Origin: Cryptomeria japonica
Taxonomy: Eukaryota > Streptophyta > Pinopsida > Cupressales > Cupressaceae
Direction of reading: 5' to 3'
Length of the DNA stretch: 64,000 nt
Assembly (NCBI RefSeq): GCF_030272615.1
Contig: NC_081407.1
Span: 434,716,730-434,780,729, forward strand
A program made the translations under genes and the position numbers. Under the pieces are notes generated by a model, which saw only the letters and a program-made list of their open reading frames with translations, was not told the origin of the DNA and did not search any database. Position 1 is the first letter of the stretch, and the number at the start of each line of letters is the position of its first letter. This document shows, piece by piece, positions 13,301 through 25,300 of the stretch.

Positions 13301-16300
13301 ATTCTCTCCATACCTCGGTAGTCAAAATCATCTCTTGACTTAAACCTTTTGAGTTTTATCTCCTGCATTTCGGTCTCCATAGCTTTGGCTTTGGTGGATG
13401 TAACAAGGGAATACTGCCCAATCTTCAATGGGTTAGTTGTAGAAATCCCCATCCCAACCTTATGCTTGACAGATTGATGTGCATGAACTGCCATGATCTG
13501 TCTTCCCAATTCCATAAGAATAATCTTCTCAGTTGAGTATCTAGGGAGCATGTATGGCTGCCCGCTGTAACATCCAACTCTCATGTAAGTGAAAGTCGGG
13601 AATTGAAGGAACAAGCAACCATATTCATTCACCCTTTCCCATGTCTCATCTAATACTAATTCTTTAGAGTCTTATCAAACTGACACATGAAATAACCAAA
13701 GAATGCATCCCGAACCCTCCTGAAATGTAATATGCTGGGTCTCAAAGGCAGCTGATCATAATACTCCCACACAGGTATAAGCGAGCGATCACCCTTGGTA
13801 GAAAGACCAGGGAAATGTCTAAGTGATGCTGCTAAATACACCAAGTATGAGTTCATATAGAATGTCATGGTAGTAGGGACTGCTGCAAGTTGTTCACACA
13901 AGGCATCACTGATAATTTCTCCCCATGAGATGTGATGGGACTGCCTTATAAACATGATAAACTGATACCTCCAGGGCTCAAAAACATTAGAATGCTCTAG
14001 ACCCAACATCCTGTTGAGAAGAGTAATGATGTCTCCAATTTCCCACTTGAAGTCACAATTGTACAACTTAGCCCACCTTGTGAAAGCGGCACGTGGCTCA
14101 TGGATCCACCTGTTAATGTGGTGTTTACAATCTTTTTCCCTCTTGACATAATAATCAGTTGCACTCTCTTTGGAAATCTCCATATACACAGGTGCTGATG
14201 GTATTATGAAAACTTTGTCAATAGTATCCGCATCAAGACGGATTATTGCCTCCCCATCATCATTTCTGATAGTTCTTGTCTCTTTGTTGAAATGGTGAGC
14301 ACAAGCAAGAACAAATTCAGGTTCTAGGGCAGCCACTGGAAAAGAAGAAGCATGATGAATGTGGCTGTCCAACAATTGCTACATATTACTATCTTGTGGA
14401 TCCTCCACCCTTTTGATGAAGTCTGACATGTTAACATGCCCTATTTCCGTCCTTGATATGATCCAAAAGGAGAAGAAACTTGTGAAGGGGAAACTTCAGT
14501 CTGGTACTTATCAAATTTATATTTCATCTTCTTTGGAACGGAAGATGATGACAAATCTAACATTGAAGAACGACCTGGTACGCTGCGATGAAGAGTTAAA
14601 AGTGTCAAAGCAACATCAAGATCAGCTGCAACTAACATCTTCTCTTCTTCAAATGGGAAAAATTCTAACCCTTGCACTTCACAACTTTGTGAGAGGAAGA
14701 TAGGAAATAAATAAGGATGTTTGAAACTTGGCTTTTGACCAATTTCGGATCTTGGGGAATGTTTTACAAGTATACAAGTGGGGAAGAACAAATGTGCAAT
14801 CGGATTTTTGAAACCCGAATGCAAGTATACTTGTAAAAAGAAAAATGAAGAATTGGGCGAAAAATGAGAATTTGTTATGTGGGAAATGACGGGAATGGTA
14901 GGTACGGATGATGGTATTGAAAATGGAAAGATTTTGGGAAGATCAGCTTTATGAAAATGGGAAGAACTTTCAACTTGTAATCAGATTTTAAAAACCGATT
15001 TCGAAAGGATGAACATTTTTCAACTTAGAAACTTGAAATTTCACCTAAAGATGGTTAAAATTTTCCAACAAAAGGGGTAGATCAATTATTTTCATCTTGC
15101 TTACAATTGGGTTTTTAAATCCCGAATGCAAGTAAAGAGGGAAAATGGGGAAAGACAATGCAATTCACAAATTGCTTTGCAAACTTGGAACAAAGGGGGA
15201 AAATCTCTCACAAAACCGATTTTAGGCAAGAACTAACAAAACTAAAATATATACAAATTGATCAAGGAAACCCAAACAAACAAGAAATGAAAACAAAAAA
15301 AAGAGAAAAGAACATACCTTGATCAATCAAAACATCCTCCAAGAAGCAAGAAACAGTTCTTGAAAGAAGAGAGGAAAACTCTTAAATAGATAAGAAATCA
15401 CATTCCAAAACCCTAGCCACGTTTTTGCCAAAATGCCATATGTATCAAAACGCCCATTAATAGCATGAAGAATCGGTCAAGAAAGACATCCAACCTCCAC
15501 GCCTAGGCAAGACAAGAAAAAACGACTTGGAAGAAGTAAGATTCGTGGCACTTAGATGAGGAAAATCGTGGCATTTTTCAAACACGTTTTTGCTGTTAAA
15601 ACACCATAAAACCAGCGATAATGTCTTCCAAATGGCATGAAGAGAGTTGGAAAATGCATAAAAATAGCAAGGAATTCAAAACGCCTTCCTCCTCCTAAGA
15701 TTTCTCAACAAAAATCGGCGGAAATTGTCAACAAAATCCTTCAACAAGGCTGGTCGGGTTCTTGGGAAAGAACAACAAGTTTAAAAATGCATGCAATAAG
15801 GAAAAACAAGTTTCTCAAACCTTTTTGCATGTTTAAAATGTTCACTTTTCCCCTCATAAGGCAAAATCGGGGTTTTAAGAGCAAACAAGTTTAAAATACT
15901 TGTAATAGGGAAATAAAACTCCCTTTACAAGTTTTAAAACAAAAGACTAGTAAAGGGAAAATAAAATTCCTTCTACAACTAAAAGTGACTTTATAAAACT
16001 TGTAATGGAGGAGAAAAACCCCTACCATAACTTAAAATCACTTAAGTGGAACTTTTTAAATGAATTACAAGTTTTATTTAAACTTTATAATTTAAAGTTC
16101 ACTTGTAATATGTCTAAAAAGTTCCTACAATGACTTAAAAAGCCAAAAAGCAACAAGGGGGAAATAAATAGTAAGTTACAAGTTCTATTTTTCATGAAGT
16201 GCACTTGTAATTAACTTAAAATTTCCCTACAACACTAAAACAAAGGGAAAATTAAAATTTGCAACTTAAGAAAAATTTCCCACCTCCAGTCAGGGAGAAA

Positions 16301-19300
16301 AAACCCGAAATTGAAGGAAAAACATAGCAAACGAACTCGAAATGCGATGAAATTTGAAACGTGGTTTGAGGATGGACTGAGGATTAGTTTAGTCCAAGGG
16401 TAAGGCGAAATTATGCATCAGGAAGCGTGCCATAGAGTAAAATTTTCATTTTTTTAACAAATTTTTTATGTAATGGTCCATCATTTTCGAAAACAAAAAT
16501 GAGGACAACACAAATATTATAAGGTTTTCAAAGAATTGAGGGGGCATGTACTTAGAAAGTGGAGACAATCAAGATCCTATGAGAAGAGTGCATGAGACAT
16601 GTAGATATAATATAGGCTATGCAGGGAGAGTCTATGAGATTTCTAACATTTTCAATATGAGGCTTGGCTACATCAATGCACTCCTTCTCTTCATAACCAT
16701 ACAAGTATTAGTGATTATGTAACCATACAAGTATTAGTGATTATGCATGCTATATATCTAATGTCTTGTTATGTATCATATAATATTATTATAATACATG
16801 CATACATATGTACATATTGTAACATTATATTATAAAATAAATTAAATAATGTTATTTTATAATATAATAAAATATAATATAGTATTGCAATATACTATTA
16901 TTTATATATTATTTTGTTCATGCTTCAATAGGGGGTTGTCAATATTAATTTTTATTGCTAGAGAGTTTTGGATTTGCTTGTGTAAAATATTTGAAATTGA
17001 GACCCATAAGCTCCTAGCAATATTATTTCATTATATAATATATTGCTTCTTTTGATAAATATGAAGGATTCTTTTGGGTCTCACTTGTTTTGGAAGAAAT
17101 GAAAAAAATATTACAAAAAACGGACCAATAATCATTACATGGTATAGTTGACAACTCCACCATAGAGTTTGTTGGGTCCCAAAACTACTGCTCCACTTCC
17201 TAGAACAAAATATCACTCACACGGCCCAAGTTGTTGTCATGCAAGTGAAATCAATTCATCAACAAAGTGTGGAGGGTTGATGGCCAACTCTATGAGAGTG
17301 GGTTATCTCTCCTACACTTCAAGCTCAACTTAGACTTAGGAGGGTGTTTCTAAGGGTATACCTTAATAGGTATTTAAATCAAACAAAAAGGACAACAAAA
17401 AACAACTATAGCCAAACCTAATAGCATTCTTGACCCCGAATACTGTCACTAGGTCAACGAAGATTGGTTGCATAAAATCCCTATATAGCTGATACAACCA
17501 TGCAAACATAACCCACATAAATGGATTCATTTAATCTCATTTAAGACAATTTCTAAACTATTGATTTGATGGTGTGAGGTTGGTGTATGGTTGCAAATCG
17601 GTGCCTATTCCTTCGGCAACAGAGTCACAATACCTATGGAGAAAACACCTTTTTTTTTGTTCGGTAATAATGATTATTTTTATTAATATATAAAAGGAAA
17701 TTTACATAGCTATATCAGAAGTTTCCAAGAGATTTCGAGAAAATACACCCATTCAGACCATACTTTACTACTTTCCCCTGCATTTGACTATACCTATCAC
17801 TCAAGCACCCGTAAAGAGCTTGAAACCATTTGTAAACCCTATTGTGGGGAGAGAGGACAAAAACAATCCCCATCAACGCCAAAACCCACCCAAACCTACA
17901 GACACCCCAGAAAACCACCCTGATTACAATTTACAACTATTTCACAAGGCTTATATGCCATTTACAAACGCTCGTATGTATACTTTCTAGCCGCACCAAA
18001 AAATTTGGGCCAAAATACTGCAAGACCAAAAAGTTGACAACGAACAAAAACAAAACCAATAGTAAAAGGGCTAAAGTCCATCCCTTAGAAGGCAGGCCGC
18101 ACTGTCACCTGCTCCACAAGCCTCAAACACCAACACCTCTGCTCCACCCTACAACTTCTTTCTTCCCCGCCAAGCCTTCCCTAGACCCGCACCCTTCCTT
18201 TTTCCTTTCGCCTTCTCATCCCATGTTGGAAGTCCACACACTCTGGCTCCACGAGACTCAATCTGCTTTTCCCTCAGGTACATTTTCAAAGTCCCATCCA
18301 ATCGAAGCCTCTGCATGCCGTTCATCTCGGTTTACCCCAAACGACCATCGTATGAAGGGAACCAATTCCTGAAGTTCATGCACCCCATCAATGTCGAGGC
18401 CCTCCCCCACATCAAACCCTGCACCCGACATGGCCTTTTCCAGGAGCTCATTTAGTCTACATAACTAGTCATCTATTACACAACCTTGCAGAACCTACAC
18501 AATGGTGTCTTCTTTCTCTCCCAACTCGAGCTCCCAAGCTAGAAGCCTAGAACCATTGTGACAATGTCAACATTGGTTCTGTATTTGTGCATTGCCCTCA
18601 AAAAACAGTTGCCCAAAAGGGTTTCCATTATTTGCACAAAAGCCTTATCCCCATGCTTGAAAATACCTTTAATCCTCTTCGCAGAAACATCCCCCACAAA
18701 TGCCAGTTGTTGCTTGGAAATTTAGAGTGTAAAATGTGGCCTCCATCTGCATAGACACCTTGCCACCAACAACCTCGAGACACACCCAAAACAAACCCTG
18801 TCACCTTTAAATAATGTAGAATTACACCTTTTCCTACACATTCGGCCTTGCAGAACTATAATTGTTTACTTGCGGTGTTGTACTGTCCCCCTTCCACATC
18901 ATCATTCGTGGGATCTCAAAAATCCTCAACACGTACTTAATCCTCATCAGCAAATGATAACGCCCACTTTGAAAGGACGTTTGCCACCTCATTCGCCTCC
19001 CACCGTACATGGTGATGCAGTAATAATGTTTTTTTAAAAATCATTTAAAATGGTGAAAACGTATTTGTTGAGGTGCCAAGCTTGAGCCTCCCCTTTAATA
19101 ACTGCATTAATAATTATTAAAGAGTCTCCTTCTAAATGCAGATTTTGAATAGCCAATTTTAGCTCCATTGAATTGCCAACATGGCCACTTTTGCCTCCAC
19201 GTTGTTCGTTTCTATCGACTGTTTTTTGCTCCCATCACTAGGATATTACCCAACCAATCTTTGATTACAAACCCTGTCCTTGATATTCTTGGGTTACCTT

Positions 19301-22300
19301 TAGAAGCTCCATCGAAATTTGCTTTATACCAACCCTGTTGAGGAGCAACCCATTTCACATCAGATCTTTGTTACACCACCAGATTTACCCGACAAGGCCC
19401 ATGAATGGGCATATGAAGAAAACAAATTGAAACCGAAGGAAGATTGAGTTATGTATTTACATACAACAAAGATCATGGAACTCATAATAGAACATGCTAA
19501 TTAATCCATAATAGAGTTGCATAAATCCATACATAATAAGAGAAGGATCATCACAAAGCTTGTGATGTTTTGAAAATACTGGCAAATTTATCTAACCCAA
19601 AATTACAGTCATGCCAACAAATGTGGCAAAGGAAATTTCTAGCCGAGACTAAGAAATCCTCTTGCATGTTTACATACCATCATGGAGACATTTTGTTAAA
19701 AAAGCCATTTAAAATATTAATTTCCCTTGATTCCATAGGTTTGTTCTTAACCCAAAAGAACTAGATTGGCATCAATGGCTGGCATGCAACTTTCTAGTGC
19801 CTGAAGGCCACAACTGAACCAACCTCTTCCTGAAAATGATCCCAAAATCATGCTTTAACACCTATGGGGCATCAAACCCTAATTTTTGCATTGTAAATAT
19901 TTGAAATCCATGGTCTAGAAGTGGTCCCTCCCAAAATGAGCACTTCAAATTGAACAACATTTGCATTGAATTTTGGTAGGTGGGGGATCCACAACATTCA
20001 TGGTGGGTAGGTGGTGAGAGACACAACACCACATTTGTTTGGCGCTCAAAAACACACTTGAAATTACTTTTGAAATATCACTAGCACCTCTCCTTATGAG
20101 CCTCTAGCTAGAAAATCGAACCATGTTGGGTGCCTTATCCATCAGGATGAAGATTTCTCGGGCTCTGGTGTGCAACAAGATCTTTTGTGGGAATATGCCA
20201 CCTAATTGGATTTGTGGAAAAATATATTTGAATTGCACATACGGGAAAATCCAACTAAACCAACCTACTCCATAATCTTTAAATATTTGGTTTAGATGAA
20301 AAGTTTTGATGATGATATTAGTAAAAGAATAGGATAACGTCATCATGGCGTGGGGTGCTTTGAATGAGGTGACATCATGATGACGTCAGTAGAGTGGGAT
20401 GCGAGAGAATGTGAGTGGATTGGTTTGCGGGGAAGACCTAAATCAGATTAGAAGGTGGATTTTGAAATGTTTTAGTTTAGTTTGTTAGTGCATGATAGCT
20501 TCGGTAAGATAAATGATTGAATGAGAGATAAATGAAGTCTCTCATTCAATCATTTATCCTATCGATAATTATGATGAAAAACTTTAAGCTATTAATACTT
20601 CATTTGATAACCATTCTTCATTTGTATATGATCAATCTACTTAGTTCGATCAAATGCTTAACTATCGATAATCATCCTATAGCATTATTTGTGTTCACCG
20701 ATTATTAAATCGGGCTAACCAATGCAATCCGATTTATATCGGTTAGCATATTTAATAGTAAACAAATGATTATCGGATTAACCAAACACCGATTAGTATC
20801 GGGTGTTAATATAAGCTTGCACCGATTGATATCGGGTTATGTATGCACCGATTAATATCGGGTGGCAAGGTAAAGAAGCACCGATTGGTTTCGGGCTGTT
20901 AAAGTTAAACATACACCGGTTGGTATCGGTTGTTAAATATGCACCGTTTGTTATTAATACGATTAGCAAAGGGGCACGATCAAGTAATGTCTTGATCGGT
21001 CATGATCGGTCAAGGCATTGCTTGATCGTACCCAGCTTGCTATATATATCAAATGGCATTTGTGAGAAAGGACATCGAAATTAATAAATGCTCCTCTCAC
21101 CTGCCATACAAAAGAAGATAGTCAGATTTATAATATAAATAGATAACATATAGAACAAGATAATATGAACTAGAATATAACTTGCATAGTGAATGGAAAA
21201 TTGAACATCATTTACATGGTATCAGAGCCAGGTCCAGGCTAGGAGCCCCAAGCACACGAGAGGTGTGGCTTAAGGGGGGGTGTTGGTGTTGGAAATAAGC
21301 CACACCCGGATCGACGATGGATTGGTCCAAGAGGGGCTAGTAGCTCAGTGGTAGAGCACTCCAGCAGCGTATGGAAGGTCCTAGGTTTGAGTCCTAGCTG
21401 GTCAATGTCTCATCATGGTATCAGAGCTAGGTCCAGGCTAGGAGCCCCAAGCACACGAGAGGTGTGGCTTAAGGGGGGGTGTTGGTGTTGGAAATAGGCC
21501 ACACCCAGGCCGACGATGGACTGGTCCAAGAGGGGCCAGTAGCTTAGTGGTAGAGCACTCCAACAGCGTATGGAAGGTCCTAGGTTCGAGTCCTAGCTGG
21601 TCCATGTCTTTACATGGTATCAGAGCTTTGGTTAAATCGAACCCGAGGCTGTTCAATTTTGCGGAAAATTCAAAACAAGCATATATTCAACATCACAATT
21701 CTTTCAATGGCTAGCGCTATCAGATTTGAAGATAGACTCGGAGGAGGTGATGACTTCTCAGCATGGAAGTTTAGAATTCAAATGATTCTAAAAGAAAATA
21801 AAGTCGAATCATTTGTAAAAACTGAAACTGAACTTGAGACTGAACTTGACAAAACAACTTGGAGAGAGGGAAATGAAAAGGCCATCAAAATGATAGTTGA
21901 TGGGGTGAGAAATAATATTATGCCCATCATAAGGAAACATGAGACAGCCTACAACATGTTCAAAGCACTTGAAGATGCATTTGAGATATCTAATGCCAGT
22001 AGAACCTTGGCTTTAAAAAGAGAAATAAATCACATAGCCATGATAAAAGGAGAATCAGTCAATGCCCTACTTCATGCGAATATCTGCCCTAAGGGATGAA
22101 ATGGCAACCCTTGGATATGAGATCCAAAGCAAAGAATTAATACTCATTGCTCTAGATGGGTTGCCTAGCATATGGGAAACATTCGTCCAAGGCATCAGTG
22201 CAAGGGATCAATTTCCTAAATTCAATAGGTTAAAGGCTGACTGTCTCCAAGAGGAATCAAGGCAAAATAAGAAAGGGATCAAGCAAAAGAATATAGATGA

Positions 22301-25300
22301 AGATCTCCAAGTTCTAAATACAAACTCAAACAAGAAAAGCAAACGGAAACAATTCAGAAAGAGAAAAGGTCGTCACGGCAAGAACACCTTCAAGAAGGAC
22401 CTTTCTCAGATTCAATGTTTCAGATGTGACAAATTTGGGCACTATGTTGCCAAATGTCTAGAAAGAGCTAAGCAACAAGCCACATTTGCCAAAACAGGAA
22501 AATCTAAAAGGGAAGAGGACCCCGAGAAGTATGTACTCTATTGAGCACTCACAAACCAAGCCTTAAACAAAGTTAATTCCTGCGTGATCGACGGTGGCTC
22601 ATCCAGACATATTACAGGATTCAGAGAAGTGCTAGACTCCATGAAAGAGGGGAATGATGAGGAAGTAACTATCGTAGATGACTCTACACATCCAATCAAA
22701 GGAGTTGGAACCTGCACCATCAAACTAAAGTCAGGTGTATCATTACAACTTAAAGGAGTACTATATGTTCCAGGCATCAAGAGAAATCTAGTCTCAATAT
22801 CAGCACTGTAGAATAATGGATACAGAGTGACCTTCATGGACAACAGAGTATTGGCTTGGCCAAAGAACTCATCCATCAAGAAAGCTAAAACGATTGGTCA
22901 AAGACAAGGCTACCTATATGAGCTATGCACAGAGCCCAACTTAGTCCTAATCCATGAAACTACAAATGCTAATGAAGTCTGTCATAGAAGACTAGGCCAC
23001 CTAAATTTTAGAGCTTTATCATCAATGGGAGACTTTGTCACAGGTCTACCTAAGTTAAAGCAATATCATTCAGGGGTATGCAAAGGATGTGCCCTAGGTA
23101 AAAATATTAAGGGTGCTTCTCAAAATAGTACTAGGAAAACAAGTAAAATTTTAGAGTTAGTTCATTCTGATGTATGTGGACCCATGTCTGCACCTTCTTT
23201 GGGAGGATTTTTGTATTATGTAATATTTGTCGATGACTACTCTAGGAAAAATTGGATCTACTTTCTGAAATATAAAGAATCAGAAGAGATCCTTAATATG
23301 TTTAAAGAATTCAAATCATTAACAGAGAACTACTCAGGAAATAAAGTTAAAACCCTAAGAACTGATAATGGGGGGAAATACACATCAGAATAATTTAAAG
23401 AGTTTTGTAAAAATTCAGGGATTAAGAGGGAGTTAACAATACCTTATAACCCTCAACAAAATGGGGTAGCTGAGAGGAAAAATAGGACAATCGTTGAAGC
23501 TGCCAAAGCTATGATTCTCGATCAGAATCTAAATGTCAATCTTTGGGCAGAAGCAACTAGCACTGTTGTATATATTCAAAATAGATGTCCACTCCCATCT
23601 TGAAGATAAGACCCCTGAGGAAGTCTTTATTAAATCAAAACCAGATATTAGCCACCTTAGGATATTTGGATGCCCTGTCTATATTCATGTACATAAGGAG
23701 AAAAGATTAAGATTAGAGCCTTCTGGAAAAAGGGGAATCCTTGTAAGATATAGTGAAACCTTCAAAGCCTACATGATCTATATACCTGGTCAAAAGAATA
23801 TTGAACTAAGTAGGGATGTGATCTTTGAAGAAGACTTAGCCTTCAAAAGAGACCAAAGCTCTCTAGACCCTGAAGTCTATATCCCTACCCCTAGCATAGA
23901 TAAAGATCCTACTCCTGAGCTTCAGAGGGAGAATCCCGAGGAAACTATAAGTGAAACTCAAAGTCCACCTAGAGAAAACCTCAAGAAAAGACCACTATGG
24001 GTCACCAAGACTGTAGCAGAAGCTCAGAAGTTTGTTGCTCCCTCAGGGACCTTCAGGGAAAGAAAAAGGCCAAATAAATTCACTAGCTATGTTGCCCTTA
24101 TGAATGATCTCTCTAAAGCCGAACCAAACAATGTATCGGATGCACTTGAACATCAAGTATGGAAGGATGCCATGTTTGAAGAGTATCAGTCCATTATGAA
24201 AAATGATGTTTGGGAGATTGTTCCTAGGCCAACTAAGAAATCTGTTGTTTCATCTAAATGGCTTTTCAAGACCAAACGTGCTGCAGACGGCAGTATTGAA
24301 AAACGCAAGGCCAGATTTGTAGTTAGAGGGTTCTCACAAAAGGAAGGAATAGATTATGAAGAAACTTTTGCACCTATTGCCAGGTATACATCAGTAAGAG
24401 CTGTATTAGCCATTGCAGCAGCAAAGGGGTGGAAGGTACACTAGATGGATGTTAAGACAACATTTCTAAATGGTGAGATCTCAAAAGAAGTCTACCTCAA
24501 GCAACCTGAAGGGTTTGAAATTTATGATGTTGAGTCTTATGTGTGTAGACTCAAGAAAGCTCTCTATGGGCTTAAACAGGCTCCCAGGGCCTGGTATGAA
24601 AGAATTGACACCTATCTCTTAGGACTAGGCTTCTCTAAGAATGATGCAGATCCTAATCTCTACTACAAAAGAAATAAAGGTGATATGTTAATATTGATTT
24701 TATATGTTGATGACTTATTAATCACAGGAAATGATCATCTTATAGATCAATGCAAGAAAAATCTATCCAAAGAATTTGATATGAAGGACTTGGGACTCCT
24801 TCATTACTTCCTAGGATTGGAAGTATGGCAGAATTCTGACAACATTATACTCAACCAAGGAAAGTATACCTTGGACATTTTGAAGAGATTCGGAATGCTA
24901 AAGTGTAGGCCTATGACCTCTCCTATGGAAACCAACTTATATAAACTTAAAGAAGCAACAGTAGAGTCACAACCCACTGACCCTACTCAATACAGACAGA
25001 TTATCGGATCTTTGATGTACCTGGTAAATACAAGGCTAGATATCTGTTATGCAGTTAATGCTCTAAGTCAGTTTATGTGTGAACCTAAGGAGAAACACCT
25101 GGTTGCAATAAAACACATTATGAGATACCTACAAGGTACCCTAAACCTTGGTCTCAAATATGAGAAAGTTGATATAGACCTACATGGATTTACAGATTCA
25201 GATTGGGTTGGAAGTGTGACTGACAGAAAAAGCACTTTAGGGTGTTGCTTCAGTCTAGGTTCAGCTATGATATCTTGGATCAGCAGGAAGCAGTCTTCCG

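Larger units (their letters stand above)
10091..16510 (-). mobile_element. TGTTG-family element, copy 2 (6.42 kb, complete ends)
   Basis: Read on the minus strand the element starts TGTTGTCCTCATTTTTG at 16510 and ends ...TTTTCAACCAACA at 10091. The 5-bp target duplication CAAAT is exact (10086-10090 and 16511-16515). Inside, in order on the minus strand: an array of ~102-bp repeats, a TATA-like CTATTTAAG near 15385, a 5'UTR with a splice donor AAG|GTATGT at 15318/15317, the broken ORF (14638-11185), then a tail of about 1.1 kb with a second TATA-like TATAAATACT near 10910 and a ~65-bp repeat. I found no LTR pair, primer-binding site, RT, RNase H or integrase. TG...CA ends with a 5-bp duplication resemble retroviral-type integration. 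Confidence 0.75.
21217..21614 (+). mobile_element. Tandem TRIM/SMART-like miniature LTR element inserted at the copia primer site
   Basis: Two 199-bp units in tandem. Each has a 64-bp internal part (primer site TGGTATCAGAGC, then AGGAGCCCCAAGC, ending in a G-run purine tract) followed by a 135-bp LTR-like part: 21281-21415 and 21480-21614, starting TGTTGGTGTTGG and ending ATCA or TTTACA. LTR 21281-21415 + internal 21416-21479 + LTR 21480-21614 gives a complete 334-bp miniature LTR retrotransposon, with no coding capacity. The two LTRs differ at about 13 sites. GGTGTGGCTTA before each LTR pairs with TAAGCCACACC (or TAGGCCACACC) inside it, forming a hairpin over the purine tract/LTR junction. 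The native copia leader resumes at 21615, as comparison with element B shows. Confidence 0.8.

Noticed and set aside
14359-14703. 114-codon plus-strand ORF
   Set aside because: Antisense to the N-terminal part of the copy 2 protein, whose homology with copy 3 is on the minus strand.
17842-18372. 176-codon plus-strand ORF
   Set aside because: It lies antisense to the 3' part of the LINE, is Pro/Thr/Ser-rich and shows no motif; judged a chance frame.
20376-20392. TGACGTCA as a cAMP/bZIP-type regulatory site
   Set aside because: One octamer in intronic DNA with no promoter nearby; expected by chance at this scale.
21334-21604. Functional tRNA genes
   Set aside because: Anticodon stems are mismatched, the loop lacks the usual T, and the sequences sit inside LTR-like repeats.
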